NCBI GenBank assembly: GCA_033032865.1
Contig: JAWHQI010000121.1
Coordinates: 2,108,001 to 2,172,000 of the forward strand
DNA: 64,000 nucleotides
Reading direction: 5' to 3'
Origin: Dactylorhiza incarnata
Lineage: Eukaryota; Streptophyta; Magnoliopsida; Asparagales; Orchidaceae
The notes beneath the pieces were generated by a model, which was not told the origin of the DNA, made no database searches, and worked only from the letters and a program-made list of their open reading frames with translations. A program made the translations under genes and the position numbers. This document shows positions 44,779 through 56,410 of the stretch, piece by piece. Positions within the stretch are counted from its first letter, which is position 1, and every line of letters begins with the position of its first letter.

Positions 44779-46020
44779 TGTTGGAGCTTGCTTTCCGCAT
44801 CTCTTGGTTTGAGAATAACAAATACCATGATGTATTTGATCTAGTCTTTTGTGTGTTTATAGTGGCCAGGTTGTACAGGTTCAATGAGGAGACAAGTCCT
44901 CGTTCATGGGCATGATCCGAGAACGACAAGTCTCAGGTTGGATGAGTTTTGTGTGCTGATCTTAAAATGGCCATAACTTTCAATCCAGGAAGAGTTACAG
45001 AACGTGCCACCCCATTTCGGAGATGAGAACGACTCAATCTACAGTCTGGAGAAGTTTCGGCACGATCAGCAGTTTTGCACTGTCGGAAATCCGACATCGA
45101 TGTCGCCCAGGCGACAGCTCGACGGTTACAGCAACTGCCCACGACTCCACCCACGACGGCACTTCAGCGGCAGTTTAACGCTGTCGGAAAATTCCGACAG
45201 TCACTGTCGGAATTTCCGACAGTCACTGTCGGAATTTCCGACAGCGATTTTCTATAAAAAGACACCTTGTGTTCGTGCATTCCAACCATTTTTCAGAATT
45301 TAAAGTCCCTTCCTGAGTGCATTCCATCCAGAGAGCTCCAGAACCTCATGAACTCCCATTTATGCTGAGAAGGTTTGAAATTGAAGACGAGATCGGACGC
45401 GCTTCTACATCAAGGATCATCTCGAGGCTTCAACCTTCCTTTCAGAGATCTGAATTTCTAGGGAGTTCTTATTTTATCTTGTATTTTCATTTATATACAT
45501 TTTACTTTGTATTGGTTGGGATAATCGCTTCCTTGTGCGGAGCGTCTAAGTCCTTGCGTGGCTTAAGGGAAAATCGCTTCCTTGTGCGGAGCGTCCAAGC
45601 CCTTGCGTGGCTTGGTGGGAAATCGTGGCCTTGTGTGCTACGTCTAGATCTTGGGAAGATCTAGAGGATAGGCTTGGGCTTGGTCTAGGGAGAGACAAGT
45701 GATAGCCTTCCGATCCTTAGGAGAAGGATTGGTAAACAAAAAGAAATTTACATTTGTACGCCTCCGATTTCTAGCGATATAGAAATCAAATTTATGTAAA
45801 CACTTTTTCATATAATATAATCATGTCTCTTTTGTGTTTACTTGATTTGTATCATTTGGCGTAATCTCTCTATATTGTGTTCTAAGTTTTCAATTCTAAA
45901 TCTAAATTGTTTATTTCAATCTCCTTCATCATAAAACAATTTAGTAATTATCTTGAAAATTATAGAAAGAATTTTATTCCCTTATTCACCCCCCCTCTAA
46001 GGGCGCCGTAAGATCCAACA
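44779..46020 (+). repeat. 3' LTR of the Sirevirus-like element (1,242 bp)
   Basis: Near-identical to the 5' copy. The main difference is one extra unit of about 21 bp in the palindrome block (45180-45245), where GTCACTGTCGGAATTTCCGA is repeated twice. Confidence 0.95.
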
Positions 46021-46025
46021 GTCCC

Positions 46026-46481
46026 TTCTGCGAGCTGATCATCTTAGCTCCCATTCCAGACGGGTTCAACGAGCCTGACATGTCTTACTATGCAGGGAAG
46101 GACGACCCTATTCAGCACCTCCAGTGGTTTGAAGACATGGTCTCGATCGGGCAGATAACATACGCCTCCAAGTGTAGGCTCTTTGCCATCACTTTCAAGG
46201 GAGAGGAAAAAGACTGGTTCCACCAGCTCCCATCAGGTACCATCTACAGCTTCAAGGACCTGCGTCGGAGTTTCTTGTTGAGGTTCTCCACCTCGAAGAA
46301 GGGGAGGAAGGGACCAGAGTCCCTGTTCTTAATTCGACAAAAGCGCGGGGAGCACTGGGAAGCTACGCAGGCCAATTTTAGGAACAAGTCTTTCACCTCC
46401 AGGCTGACCAGAGAAGCAGGAGGGACCAGGAGAAAGAAAAGGAATAAGAAGACGAAGAAAGTAGAGGAGGTGATGAAGTAG
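46026..46481 (+). pseudogene. gag: gag of the Tat-type element, retrotrans_gag core
   Basis: The core is clear: MSYYAGKDDPIQHLQWFEDM, CRLFAITFKGEEKDWFHQLP, SGTIYSFKDLRRSFLLRF and SLFLIRQKRGEH, which is the plant gypsy Gag domain. After about residue 230 of the joined protein the sequence becomes Arg/Lys-rich (RRKKRNKKTKK) and stops at 46481 with no zinc knuckle. The gag is either C-terminally truncated or ends in a basic tail that replaces the knuckle. Confidence 0.82.
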
Positions 46482-46599
46482 ATGACCGAGTTGCATGTGG
46501 ACAAGTAGGCGCAGGAAAGTGTGTTGTAATATGTAACCTCCTCGTTATAAGTGAGAAATACTTAGAGGTAGTATCTTAGGTAAGACCCTGACTAGGAAG

Positions 46600-47690
46600 T
46601 GTCGAGTGGTCCTCCGCCTCTGGTTGAGCTAAGCTCTCGGAAAGTGTTGAAGTCCTCGGCCTCCAGTTGGCTAGTTTCTGGGAAGGCGTTGAGTTCCTCT
46701 GCCTCCAGGTAAGCAAGGCACCTAGGACGCGGACGGGTACTTACGCCTCCAATCGGTAAGATCGCCGACTAGATACCATTCTCCGGGCTCAGTCATGCCG
46801 GCAGATGGGAGACTCATCAGGTCGACTCGCTACTCAGCAATTGGATTGGGAGGGTGTTGAGTTCCTCTACCTCCAGGTGAAGGTAACCACCTAGGACGTG
46901 GATGGGTACTTCCGCCTCCAATTGGATTGGGAGGGTGTTGAGTTCCTCTGCCTCCAGGTAAGCTAAGCCCCTAGGATGCGGGTGGGTACTTCTGCCTCCA
47001 ATTGGATTGGGAGGGCGTTGAGTTCCACTGCCTCCAGGTAAGCAAGGCACCTAGGACGCGGACGGGTACTTCCGCCTCCAATCGGTAAGATCCCTGACTA
47101 GAGACCATTCTCCGGGCTCAGTCATGCCGGCAGATGGGAGACTCATCGGGTCGACTCGCTATTCGATAGCTGGATTGGGAGGGTGTTGAGTTCCTCTGCC
47201 TCCAGGTAAGCTAAGACCCTAGGACGCAGGTGGGTACTTCCGCCTCTAATTGGATTGGGAGGGCGTTGAGTTCCACTACCTCCAGGTAAGCAAGGCACCT
47301 TGAACGCGGACAGGTACTTCCGCCTCCAATCGGTAAGATCCCCGACTAGAGACCATTCTTCAGACTCAGTCATGCCGGCAGATGGGAGGCTCATCGGGTC
47401 GGCTCGCTACTCGGTAGCTAGATTAGGAGGGTGTTGAGTTCCTCTGCCTCCAGGTGAAGGTAAGCACCTGGGGTGCGGATGGGTACTTCCGCCTCCAATC
47501 GGTAAGATCCCCAACTAGAGACCATTCACCGGACTCAGTCATGCCGGCAGAGGGGAGGCTCATCGGGTCGACTCGCTACTTGCTAAGTGGCTTGGGAAGG
47601 TGTTGAATTCCTCTGCCTCCAAGTAAGCTAAGCCCCTAGAGGGGGGACCAGTTCTCCGCCTCTGGTTGATCTGACAGATTGGTTTAAGGT
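46600..47690 (+). repeat. Higher-order tandem array in the Tat-type element
   Basis: The basic unit is about 80 bp: TTGGGAGGGYGTTGAGTTCC, CTGCCTCCAGGTAAGC, CTAGGACGCGGGTGGGTACT. It alternates with a roughly 90 bp spacer unit containing CAGTCATGCCGGCAGATGGG. The spacer motif occurs near 46790, 47120, 47367 and 47537, so the intervals are about 330, 247 and 170 bp, i.e. three, two and one basic units per block. Tandem arrays in the untranslated part are common in Tat elements. Confidence 0.82.
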
Positions 47691-48001
47691 ATGGCAAGAT
47701 AGTAAGCTCTTTCCGTTGCAAGAAGAGATCTCAAACTAGGAAATTGTTTTACTTGAATAGCGAGGAGTTGAAAAAGCTAGAAGGTTCACTGAATGGTTGC
47801 ATGTTCAGTAATAACGTAGATTACATAGGCAAGCGCCTTGCCCTTAATAGCTAGTACATGAATGAAAATACAAAGTAGTCATTGCTTATAAAAAAAAAAG
47901 AGGAGGTTCCTAGCAACTCCGACATTCAGGGGGAATAGTCGCCGCTGGAAGGGGACGAGCTGGGATCCGCAGGGGAGGGGTAGAACTGGAAAAGGATATC
48001 A
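47691..48001. other. Spacer between array and antisense gene 1
   Basis: No motif recognised. The antisense gene ends at its right border (stop near 48002), so its 3' untranslated region should lie here. Confidence 0.4.
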
Positions 48002-49138
48002 CTAGCAGAGACCCCCCCTCCAATCGTCCCGAAGAGCGTCCGCCTTATGAAGGGAGTTCACCAAGGCCTCGGCCGTCTTCGTCGTAATCTTCCTCCGGGA
48101 GCTCTCGGCCCTAGTAGGGGAAGGTGGGACGAGCGCCGCCACCCGTGAGGATCCACACCTCTCTCCCTCCTGTAACTGCCTCTGGGCTTCAGCAAGCTGA
48201 GCCCTCAGGTCATGCACCTCTCGATCTGACTCCTCGCATCGCCTCCTGAGCGAGTCAGCAGCCTCTGGTCCCTACAGGTAGGAAAAGTAAAGGTATTATA
48301 GTCGTTGAGGAAAGGAGAGGTGAAGAAGAACGGAAGGGTCACCAAGGCAAGCACAAACCAGGCCTCCGGATGACTGCTCTAGGAGCCTCTCAGCGGTGGC
48401 TAGGCGTGCGGTAAGGGCAACAGCCTTCTTTTCGGCAGCCTGACTCGACGCATCAGCTTGCCTCAGCTTCTTCGAGAGACTAAGACCTCGGCGGGCAGTC
48501 ATATGCGAGAGTTCGGATGCGCGAAGCAGGGCTTGCGAGCTCATGCAGGCGAGATCACGAGTGGACTTTTTCTTGTAGGAGTTCGCGTCCTGCCAGCCAT
48601 AGAGGCCAAAGGAGAGGTTATACGCGGCATCCCCGAGAGCTCTCTATCCAGGAGGGTTGCTGGGAGGTGATCGAGACCTGGTTTGTAACCTCATCCCAGT
48701 GAAGGACAGGGTCACCGAAGGAGTCGGTGGCGTTCCCCCCCATCTCAAAGTTGGGATAGATGGCCAACGCATCAGGATCACTCGGTTCCCCCTTCTCCCT
48801 CGACGCCACCCCAAAGTCCTACCTGCGGACAGCCTTCCCCCGCCGCATTGTTGGTCCTCTTGGCGGGGAGCAAGGCGTAGCCTCCTCCACCACCTGCTTC
48901 TTCTCTCTCCGTTGCCTCGGCACGGGGACCTTCAGGGCAGAGGCGCATGCAGCTGCATCCTCCTCGACGAACCAGCGGGCGGATGAAGAGCTCCCCCTTG
49001 CGAAGGGAGGGTGTCGTGGAAGAGTCCGCTCACCTGTGCGAATCAAGGTAAAGGTAAGTGTACATAGGTACGAGTGAAAAGAAAAAAGAGAGGGGGACAT
49101 CAGAAGGGAGAGGATACCTGTCCCAGGCTCAACATAGG

Positions 49139-49463
49139 TGTAACAGCCCTGGCCCGACCCCCCTTTCGAGGCTTTAACGGGACCCGTCAGGCACTGTTAG
49201 ACGCCTGGCCACCTATGTCCAGGACGCCCGGGCTGCAGCGCAGTTGGTGATGAGAACTGTTGAAGGTTTCTCATCAAGGGTGGCAGGGGATCGAGACCCG
49301 CCATCAACACCCTACTATAGCTGAGAAACAGGCTCAGAGATTGGTTGGGGTGTGCTAAGCGGGCTGCAGCTCGGTCGTCCTGGACATAGGTGGCCAGGCA
49401 TCTAACAGTGCCTGACGGGTCCCGTTAAAGCCTCAAAAGGGGGGTCGGGCCAGGGCCGTTACA
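49139..49463. repeat. Palindromic unit 1 (325 bp)
   Basis: The left arm runs from TGTAACAGCC to GGGCTGCAG (about 49139-49238) and pairs with the right arm from about 49365 to 49463. Compared with unit 2 it has lost about 70 bp of the left arm, just after GGGCTGCAG. Confidence 0.82.
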
Positions 49464-49482
49464 TAAAAAAAGTGCACTTTTT

Positions 49483-49873
49483 TGTAACAGCCCTGGCCCA
49501 ACCCCCCTTTCGAGGCTTTAACGGGACCCGCCAGGCACTGTTAGACACCTGGCCACCTATGTCCAGGACGCCCGGGCTGCAGCCCGCTTAGCACACCCCA
49601 ACCAATCCCTGAGCCTGTTTCTCAGCTACAGTAGGGTGTTGATGGCGGTTTGCAGCGCAGTTGGTGATGAGAACTGTTGAAGGTTTCTCATCAAGGGTGG
49701 CGGGGGATCGAGACCCGCCATCAACACCCTACTGTAGCTGAGAAACAGGCTCAGGGATTGGTTGGGGTGTGCTAAGCGGGCTGCAGCCCGGGCGTCCTGG
49801 ACATAGGTGGCCAGGCGTCTAACAGTGCCTGACGGGTCCCGTTAAAGCCTCGAAAGGGGGGTCGGGCCAGGGT
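49483..49873. repeat. Palindromic unit 2 (398 bp, last 7 bp beyond copia C)
   Basis: Both arms are full: about 175 bp from TGTAACAGCC to GATGGCGG pair with the right half. The short loop contains its own small hairpin (GATGAGAAC...GTTTCTCATC). Copia C is inserted seven bases before the right end, which completes at 56416-56422. Confidence 0.82.
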
Positions 49874-51056
49874 TGTTGAAATTGTTGAAGTGAAGTGGAT
49901 AGGAGTCCGACCGGTCTGAAGGCTGGAGACCGCAGAGACCGCGCGGTCTGCGCTGGTGCTCTGGCGGTTTGTTTCTGGCGATCTGGTGCGATCGGCCAGC
50001 TTGCTTCTTGGTTTAGGTCGCTGGTTCTGGCGACCTGTTGCAGGTTGTTTCTGGTCTTGTTCTAGTCGGTCTGTTCATGGTTGACCGCTGTGACCGGGCG
50101 GCTTGGTTGTATTGTTCTGGTGACTTGGTTCAAGTCGGCCAGTTGCTTCTTTGTGTTGGCGATCTCAGGAAGGGTGATCGCTGTGTCCGCACGGCTTGTG
50201 CGCGACTTGTTGCTGACTTCAGTCTTGGACTGAATATTGTCCAAGTGCTGTGTTCGCGCGGTCTGTTTTTGGAGACCGTTCGCGAGCTGATGGGTGGTGA
50301 CTGTATCCCGGTTTGTGCGGTGACGACATCCGTCCACCCGCCTATAAATAGGGGTGCATGGCCCGTCATTCTTAACGAGAACTGTAAGAACAAGAGCCCG
50401 GATAGATTCTTGCGGTCTCAAGTTTGAGTTCGCACGGCTTGGTTGCGAGTTAACCGTTTGTTGTGTTCGCAGGTTTGCGGTCAGCAGGTTGCGGTCTCCT
50501 TCCTTGGTGATTTTCGGTGGCTCGAATAAACAGTTCGTCTGCGGTCTGTCAGCGAACTGGTTTATTGTTCTTGTGCTGTTCGCAGCAAGCTCAGCGATCA
50601 GGCGACCTTCAGCGGTTAGGCGATCAGAGTTCGGTCTGGCGACAACTTCAGTTCTTTGTTCAGTTTAATAAGCTTCAGTTCGTGCGGTCTGAGATTGCGG
50701 TCTGGCAGTGTAGTTTATCTGCTCCTGTTCGCGCGGTCTCAAGGTGTTTCTGCGGTCTGACTGTGCAAGCGGTCTGGGAGTACAGCAGAACAATCCGGGC
50801 GGCCTGAGCCTTTGTTTCAGTCCGTGCAGTCTCTTTCTGGCAGACCGCCGGTTTCTGTTTTTTGGTGTGTTTGTTCTTCTCGTCTCCGTGATTCTTATGA
50901 ATCATGTCTCGCCATGTATACCTCGCATTGTAAAGCAGTATTATTTCAATAAAGATTTCTTGTGTTGCTGTTTTTGGCATTGTGGTTGTTTGGCTATAAC
51001 TCTTGTTGATACAACTCCTGCTTACTCCTAAACGGTCCAATCAAAAATTTTTAACA
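49874..51056 (+). repeat. 5' LTR of element C (1,183 bp)
   Basis: It opens TGTTGAAATTGTTGAAG and closes ATTTTTAACA. It is packed with GCGGTCTG/AGACCGC-type motifs (more than 20). A TATA box, CTATAAATAG, lies at 50342-50351. Confidence 0.95.
50342..50351 (+). promoter_or_regulatory. TATA box of the element C LTR
   Basis: CTATAAATAG, followed by GGGTGCATGG; it divides the motif-rich U3 from the transcribed part. The 3' LTR has the same site near 55696. Confidence 0.7.
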
Positions 51057-51068
51057 TGGTATCAGAGC
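51057..51068 (+). other. Primer binding site of element C (initiator tRNA-Met)
   Basis: TGGTATCAGAGC immediately after the 5' LTR. Confidence 0.95.
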
Positions 51069-51145
51069 CAGCTTCTTGGAGTGGATAAGCAGTGATCAAC
51101 TAGAGTTGCCATCGTCTTTGTGAAGAAGAGACCACTTTGATTGCC

Positions 51146-54100
51146 ATGGAAGGCGGATTCGCAAGAGGTCTTGGTATTGAACTCCTCACATCGACTAACT
51201 TCAAAAAGTGGAAGTCATGTATGGAGAGTTATTTGATTGGCGAGGATCTTTGGGAGATAGTCGGCGGAGAAGACACACAGGAGGTGTTTCCAGCAGGTGA
51301 TAATATGGCAGAGGTGAGGCTCTGGAGGAGGTTGAATGCTAAGGCAGAGTTCACTCTCAAGAGGGCTATCTCACCAGAGCTGTTTGATCATATTATCGGA
51401 TGTAAATCTGCTGCGGAGATCTGGACATCCTTGGATGGATTGTTCAATAAGAAGAATGTAGCGAGGCTACAGTTTCTTGAAAATGAGTTGGCAAAAGCCT
51501 CTCAAGGTGATCTTTCTATTTCTACCTTCTTCCTCAAGTTGAAGAACCTCACAGCAGAGATTTCTGCTTTGGACCCTGATGAGCCAATCTCTGAGGCAAA
51601 ACCGAAGAGGCATATCATTCGCGGGTTGCGGAAGGAGTATCTTGCTTTTGTAACTTCAGTTCAGGGTTGGGCAAATCAACCATCATTGTTGGAGCTGGAG
51701 AACCTTCTTGCTTCGCAAGAAAGTTTAGCAAGACAGATGGCGGGGGTTTCTATCTCCGGGGGAGAAAGTGATGTGATGTTCTCTGGGAAGAGGAAGAAGA
51801 AATGGGAGAAGAAGAAGCCGGGTCATGATGGACCCTCCACTTCAGGTCAGCAAGATAGGGGCTATGCTCCTAAGTCTGATGGGAAGAAGAAAGGAGAGGG
51901 ACCAAGGTGCTTTAGATGCAACAAGACCGGGCACTTTAAGAATGATTGTCGGGTGAATCTTCAGCCGGGACATGCAGTGGAGAAGGAGATGCCAAAGTCT
52001 GGTGAAGTTGGATGGGGAGGAGCTTTTGTGTCTAATATAACGGCGATGCCCGTTAAGGCCTTGGCCTCCATCAACTATGAAGAGGACTGGATTGTTGATT
52101 CAGGGTGTGGACATCATCTCACCGGGGATGGATCAAAGTTATCTTCTTTGGCGCCTTACTCAGGTAATAATGCTATCATTACGGCTGATAATTCTATTCA
52201 TCCAGTAGAGCACGAAGGAGTCGTCTCTCTGAACAGTGATAAGGGTCCACTCACGTTGAGGAGTGTTTATCACGTGCCTGGTATGAAGAAAAATCTCTTC
52301 TCTGTGACCAATGCGGTCGATGCCGGTTATCACGTTCTGTTTGGCCCAACAGAAGTGAAGTTTCTCAAAACTCAACCGGAGATAAAGGGAGAAGTTATTC
52401 ATGTCGGCAAGCGGGTGAAGGACTTGTTCGTTTTATCGACAAGTACCTATGTTGATAAGATGAGGACAAACGATGGCGCGGCCATCTGGCATGAAAGGTT
52501 GGGGCATGTAGGCATGGACAAATTGAAGGCTATGGCGGTAAAGGGCCTTGTCAATGGCTTGCCTAGCTTGTCCTCCTATGGAGACGGTCATGTCTGCGAA
52601 GGATGTCAGTTTGGTAAGTCTCATCGACTTCCATTTGACAAATCGCAAACAAGGTGCAAAGTGCCGTTGGAATGCATCCACGGTGATTTGATGGGACCGA
52701 CTGCCACCCCAAGCCTTGGAGGCAATAGATATATGTTGGTGTTGATTGATGATTACACCAGATATGTCTGGTGTATTTCATGAAAGAGAAGTCAGAAGCC
52801 TTTGCTAAGTTTGTGGAGTTCAAGGAGCTGGTGGAAGGTCGTTTAGGCCTGCGGGTGAAGAAGTTGAGAACTGACAATGGTGGGGAGTTCACCTCTGGTG
52901 AGTTCTCAAGTTTTTGCAGGAAACACGACGTTCGGAGAGAGCTCACTTGTGCCCATACTCCACAGCAGAATGGAGTTGCCGAAAGGAAGATCCGTCATCT
53001 GACGGAAACTTGCAAATGCTGGCTTCATGCCAAGAGTATTCCAAAGTCCTTCTGGGCGGAGGGAATGTCTTGTGCAGCTTATGTCATCAACAGATTGCCT
53101 CTAAGTCCTATCAACATGAAGACCCCTCACGAACTAATGTTCAAGGAGAAGCCGAGTGTTGCTCACCTTCGGGTGTTTGGATCAACCTGCTATGTGCATA
53201 TTCCTGATGCTCTTCGAACAAAGCTAGATGCGAAAGCAAGGAAGCTAGTCTTTGTTGGGTATGATGAGCGGAAGAAGGGATGGAGATGCATGGATCCTGA
53301 GACACGAAGGTCAATTGTTTCTCGGGATGTGGTGTTCGATGAAGTAACTTCCTACAAGGGGAGTTCAGGAGTTGAACTACCGGAGAGCAGAATTGATGAA
53401 GGAGGAAAAGCTGCGGGAAGTCTTCAAGTGGAGTTGCCTGTTTCACCAGGAGCTCCAGTTGTGTCAAGCTCTGAGATGGGGGCTTCAGGTTCTGGAAGCA
53501 GGGGGAGCGATGCTCCATGTTCATCTGGAAAAGGAGCTTGCACAGAAGAAGCGGCTGAGGAGGTGGTTAGTCAGGAGCAACCTCTTAGGAGGTCGAAGAG
53601 GACTATTCAACCACCAGATCGATACACAGAAGGAAACATGGTGAACTTTGTTTCTTGTTTCTTTGCTGGTCCCTTAGATGAAAGGGAGCCGTCGAGCTTT
53701 GAGAAGGCCAGTGGTGTGAAGGAGTGGGACATTGCTATGCAGGAAGAGATGACAGCTCTCGAGAAGAATGAGACGTGGTCTCTTGTGCCCAAGCCCAAGG
53801 GTACTACTCCTGTCACTTGCAAGTGGGTCTTCAAGCTGAAGAAGAAAGCTGACGGTAGTATCGAGCGTTACAAGGCTCGCCTTGTAGCTCGTGGGTTCTC
53901 ACAGCAGTACGGAGAAGATTATGATGAAACGTTTAGTCCAGTGGCAAAGATGACTTCGGTTCGATTTGTTATTGCCTTGGCGGCTTCGAGTGGTTGGGAG
54001 ATTTGGCAACTCGACGTGAAGAATGCTTTCTTATACGGCGAGATTGACAAAGATATCTTCATGATTCAACCGCAAGGCTTCATCTCGAAGGAGTATCCAG

Positions 54101-55233
54101 ACTATGTTTGTAAATTGAAGAAGGCCCTGTACGGGTTGAAGCAAGCGCCTCGGGCGTGGTACGGGAAGATTGCAGAATATCTCTTATTCTGCGGATTCGT
54201 TGCTTCAGACTCTGATTCTAGCTTGTTCATCAAGAAGGAGGGGGTGCTTCGGGTAATCGTGCTGCTGTATATGGATGACATGATTGTCACCGGGAACTCG
54301 AAGGAAGCTGTTGCAAGACTCAGGGCTGAGCTTGCTATCAGATTCGAGATGAAGGATCTGGGGGAGCTTCATCATTTCCTTGGACTCGAGGTCCAGAGGC
54401 GGGAGAGCGGAGTGCTCATTTCTCAGGAAGGATATGCAGAGCGAATCGTGAAATGATTTGGCATGGAGGAAGGGAAGAGCAGCTCTATACCTTCGGAGCA
54501 ACATCATAAGCTTCGGAAGGATGAGGGGAGAGTCTTATCTGATCCGTTGGTGTTCCGAGCTCTGGTTGGGAGCTTGATCTATTTGACGATCACAATGTCG
54601 GATATTGCTTATGCAGTTGGCAAGGTGAGTCGGTACATGGCGGAACCACGGAAAACTCATCTTCTGGCGGCAAAAGGCATATTGAAGTATGTGAAGTCGA
54701 CCTCTGATTTGGGTCTCCTATATAGGAGAGGGTCAAGCTTGGAGTTGCATGGTTTCATGGATGCTGATTATGGGGGAGACGTGGATGATCGGAGATCAAC
54801 GTCGGGTTATGTCTTTATGACGGGCCCCACAGCTATCTCTTGGTGCAGCAAAAAGCAAGACTCGGTGTCTGTATCTACCACGGAAGCAGAATACAAGGCT
54901 TCGGCCTTGGCAGCTCAGGAAGATATTTGGCTCAGGAGGTTGGTAGAGGAGGTTCATCAGGAGGTTCGAGGTCCCACTATGCTTCGCGGGGACAATGAGA
55001 GTGCTCTCAAACTGGTTAACAATCCAGTTTGTCACGCGAGAACCAAACATATAGAGATTGAGCACCATTTCATTCGTGAAAAGGTGTTGGGAGGATCTCT
55101 TATGGTCGAGCATGTTCGGAGTGCGGACAATGTCGCAGACATCTTCACAAAGCCGCTGGCGAAGGGACCGTTTACTCGGTTAAGGGAGTTGCTCGGGCTA
55201 GTTTCCACTTCCCACTTCAAGGGGGAGTGTTGA
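51146..55233 (+). pseudogene. gag-pol: gag-pol polyprotein of copia element C, two lesions
   Basis: From ATG 51146: a gag core with LTSTNFKKWKSCMESYLI and HIIRGLRKEYLAFVTSV, and a zinc knuckle CFRCNKTGHFKNDC (51908-51949). Then protease (WIVDSGCGHHLTGD near 52.09 kb), GAG-pre-integrase (IWHERLGHVGMDKL, CEGCQFGKSHRLPF) and integrase (LIDDYTRYVW, KLRTDNGGEFTS, HTPQQNGVAERK). RT has KARLVARGFSQQYGEDYDET, QLDVKNAFLYGEI and LLYMDDMIVTG. RNase H has DADYGGDVDDRRSTSGY, and the end is DIFTKPLAKG. A single G is missing near 52770 compared with element D. A TGA at 54454-54456 replaces a codon that is CGG in D. Otherwise it is open throughout. Confidence 0.93.
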
Positions 55234-56410
55234 AATTGTTGAAGTGAAGTGGATAGGAGTCCGGCCGGTCTGAAGGCTGGAGACCGCAGAGACCGCGCGG
55301 TCTGCGCTGGTGCTCTGGCGGTTTGTTTCTGGCGATCTGGTGCGATCGGCCAGCTTGCTTCTTGGTTTAGGTCGCTGGTTCTGGCGACCTGTTGCAGGTT
55401 GTTTCCGGTCTTGTTCTAGTCGGTCTGTTCATGGTTGACCGCTGTGACCGGGCGGCTTGGTTGTATTGTTCTGGTGACTTGGTTCAAGTCGGCTAGTTGC
55501 TTCTTTGTGTTGGCGATCTCAGGAAGGGTGATCGCTGTGTCCGCACGGCTTGTGCGCGACTTGTTGCTGACTTCGGTCTTGGACTGAATATTGTCCAAGT
55601 GCTGTGTTCGCGCGGTCTGTTTTTGGAGACCGTTCGCGAGCTGATGGGTGGTGACTGTATCCCGGTTTGTGCGGTGACGACATCCGTCCACCCGCCTATA
55701 AATAGGGGTGCATGGCCCGTCATTCTTAACGAGAACTGTAAGAACAAGAGCCCGGATAGATTCTTGCGGTCTCAAGTTTGAGTTCGCGCGGCTTGGTTGC
55801 GAGTTAACCGTTTGTTGTGTTCGCAGGTTTGCGGTCAGCAGGTTGCGGTCTCCTTCCTTGGTGATTTCCGGTGGCTCGAATAAACAGTTCGTCTGCGGTC
55901 TGTCAGCGAACTGGTTTATTGTTCTTGTGCTGTTCGCAGCAAGCTCAGCGATCAGGCGACCTTCAGCGGTTAGGCGATCAGAGTTCGGTCTGGCGACAGC
56001 TTCAGTTCTTTGTTCAGTTTAATAAGCTTCAGTTCGTGCGGTCTGAGATTGCGGTCTGGCAGTGCAGTTTGTCTGCTCCTGTTCGCGCGGTCTCAAGGTG
56101 TTTCTGCGGTCTGACTGTGCAAGCGGTCTGGGAGTACAGCAGAACAATCCGGGCGGCCTGAGCCTTTGTTTCAGTCCGTGCGGTCTCTTTCTGGCAGACC
56201 GCCGGTTTCTGTTTTTTGGTGTGTTTGTTCTTCTCGTCTCCGTGATTCTTATGAATCATGTCTCGCCATGTATACCTCGCATTGTAAAGCAGTATTATTT
56301 CAATAAAGATTTCTTGTGTTGCTGTTTTTGGCATTGTGGTTGTTTGGCTATAACTCTTGTTGATACAACTCCTGCTTACTCCTAAACGGTCCAATCAAAA
56401 TTTTTTAACA
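55228..56410 (+). repeat. 3' LTR of element C (1,183 bp)
   Basis: It follows the purine tract TTCAAGGGGGAG and has the same length as the 5' LTR with about eleven differences. TSD AGGGT follows. Confidence 0.95.

Larger units (their letters stand above)
38141..46020 (+). mobile_element. Sirevirus-like copia element, gag only (7.9 kb)
   Basis: LTRs at 38141-39363 and 44779-46020 are flanked by TSD GTCCC (38136-38140 and 46021-46025). Sirevirus hallmarks are present: a tRNA-Met primer site with TTGGTATCAGAG, a gag ending in a basic 'pre-protease' tail, clustered GGGGGAG tracts before the 3' LTR, and CG-rich palindromes in the LTR. No protease, integrase, RT or RNase H is visible between gag and the purine tracts. 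LTRs differ by about nine substitutions plus short indels in 1.2 kb, so the insertion is young. It interrupts the gypsy gag. Confidence 0.88.
49874..56410 (+). mobile_element. Ty1/copia element C, full length (6.5 kb)
   Basis: LTRs of 1,183 bp (49874-51056 and 55228-56410), TSD AGGGT (49869-49873 and 56411-56415), intact primer site and polypurine tract, and a complete gag-pol apart from one frameshift and one stop. LTRs differ by about eleven bases (0.9 percent), nearly all C/T or G/A changes. It is the youngest layer of the four-level nest. Element D at 60093 belongs to the same family. Confidence 0.95.

Noticed and set aside
46600..47690. A CRISPR-like array of regularly spaced repeats.
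   Set aside because: The repeats are 80-90 bp, adjacent without unique spacers, and lie inside a plant retrotransposon.
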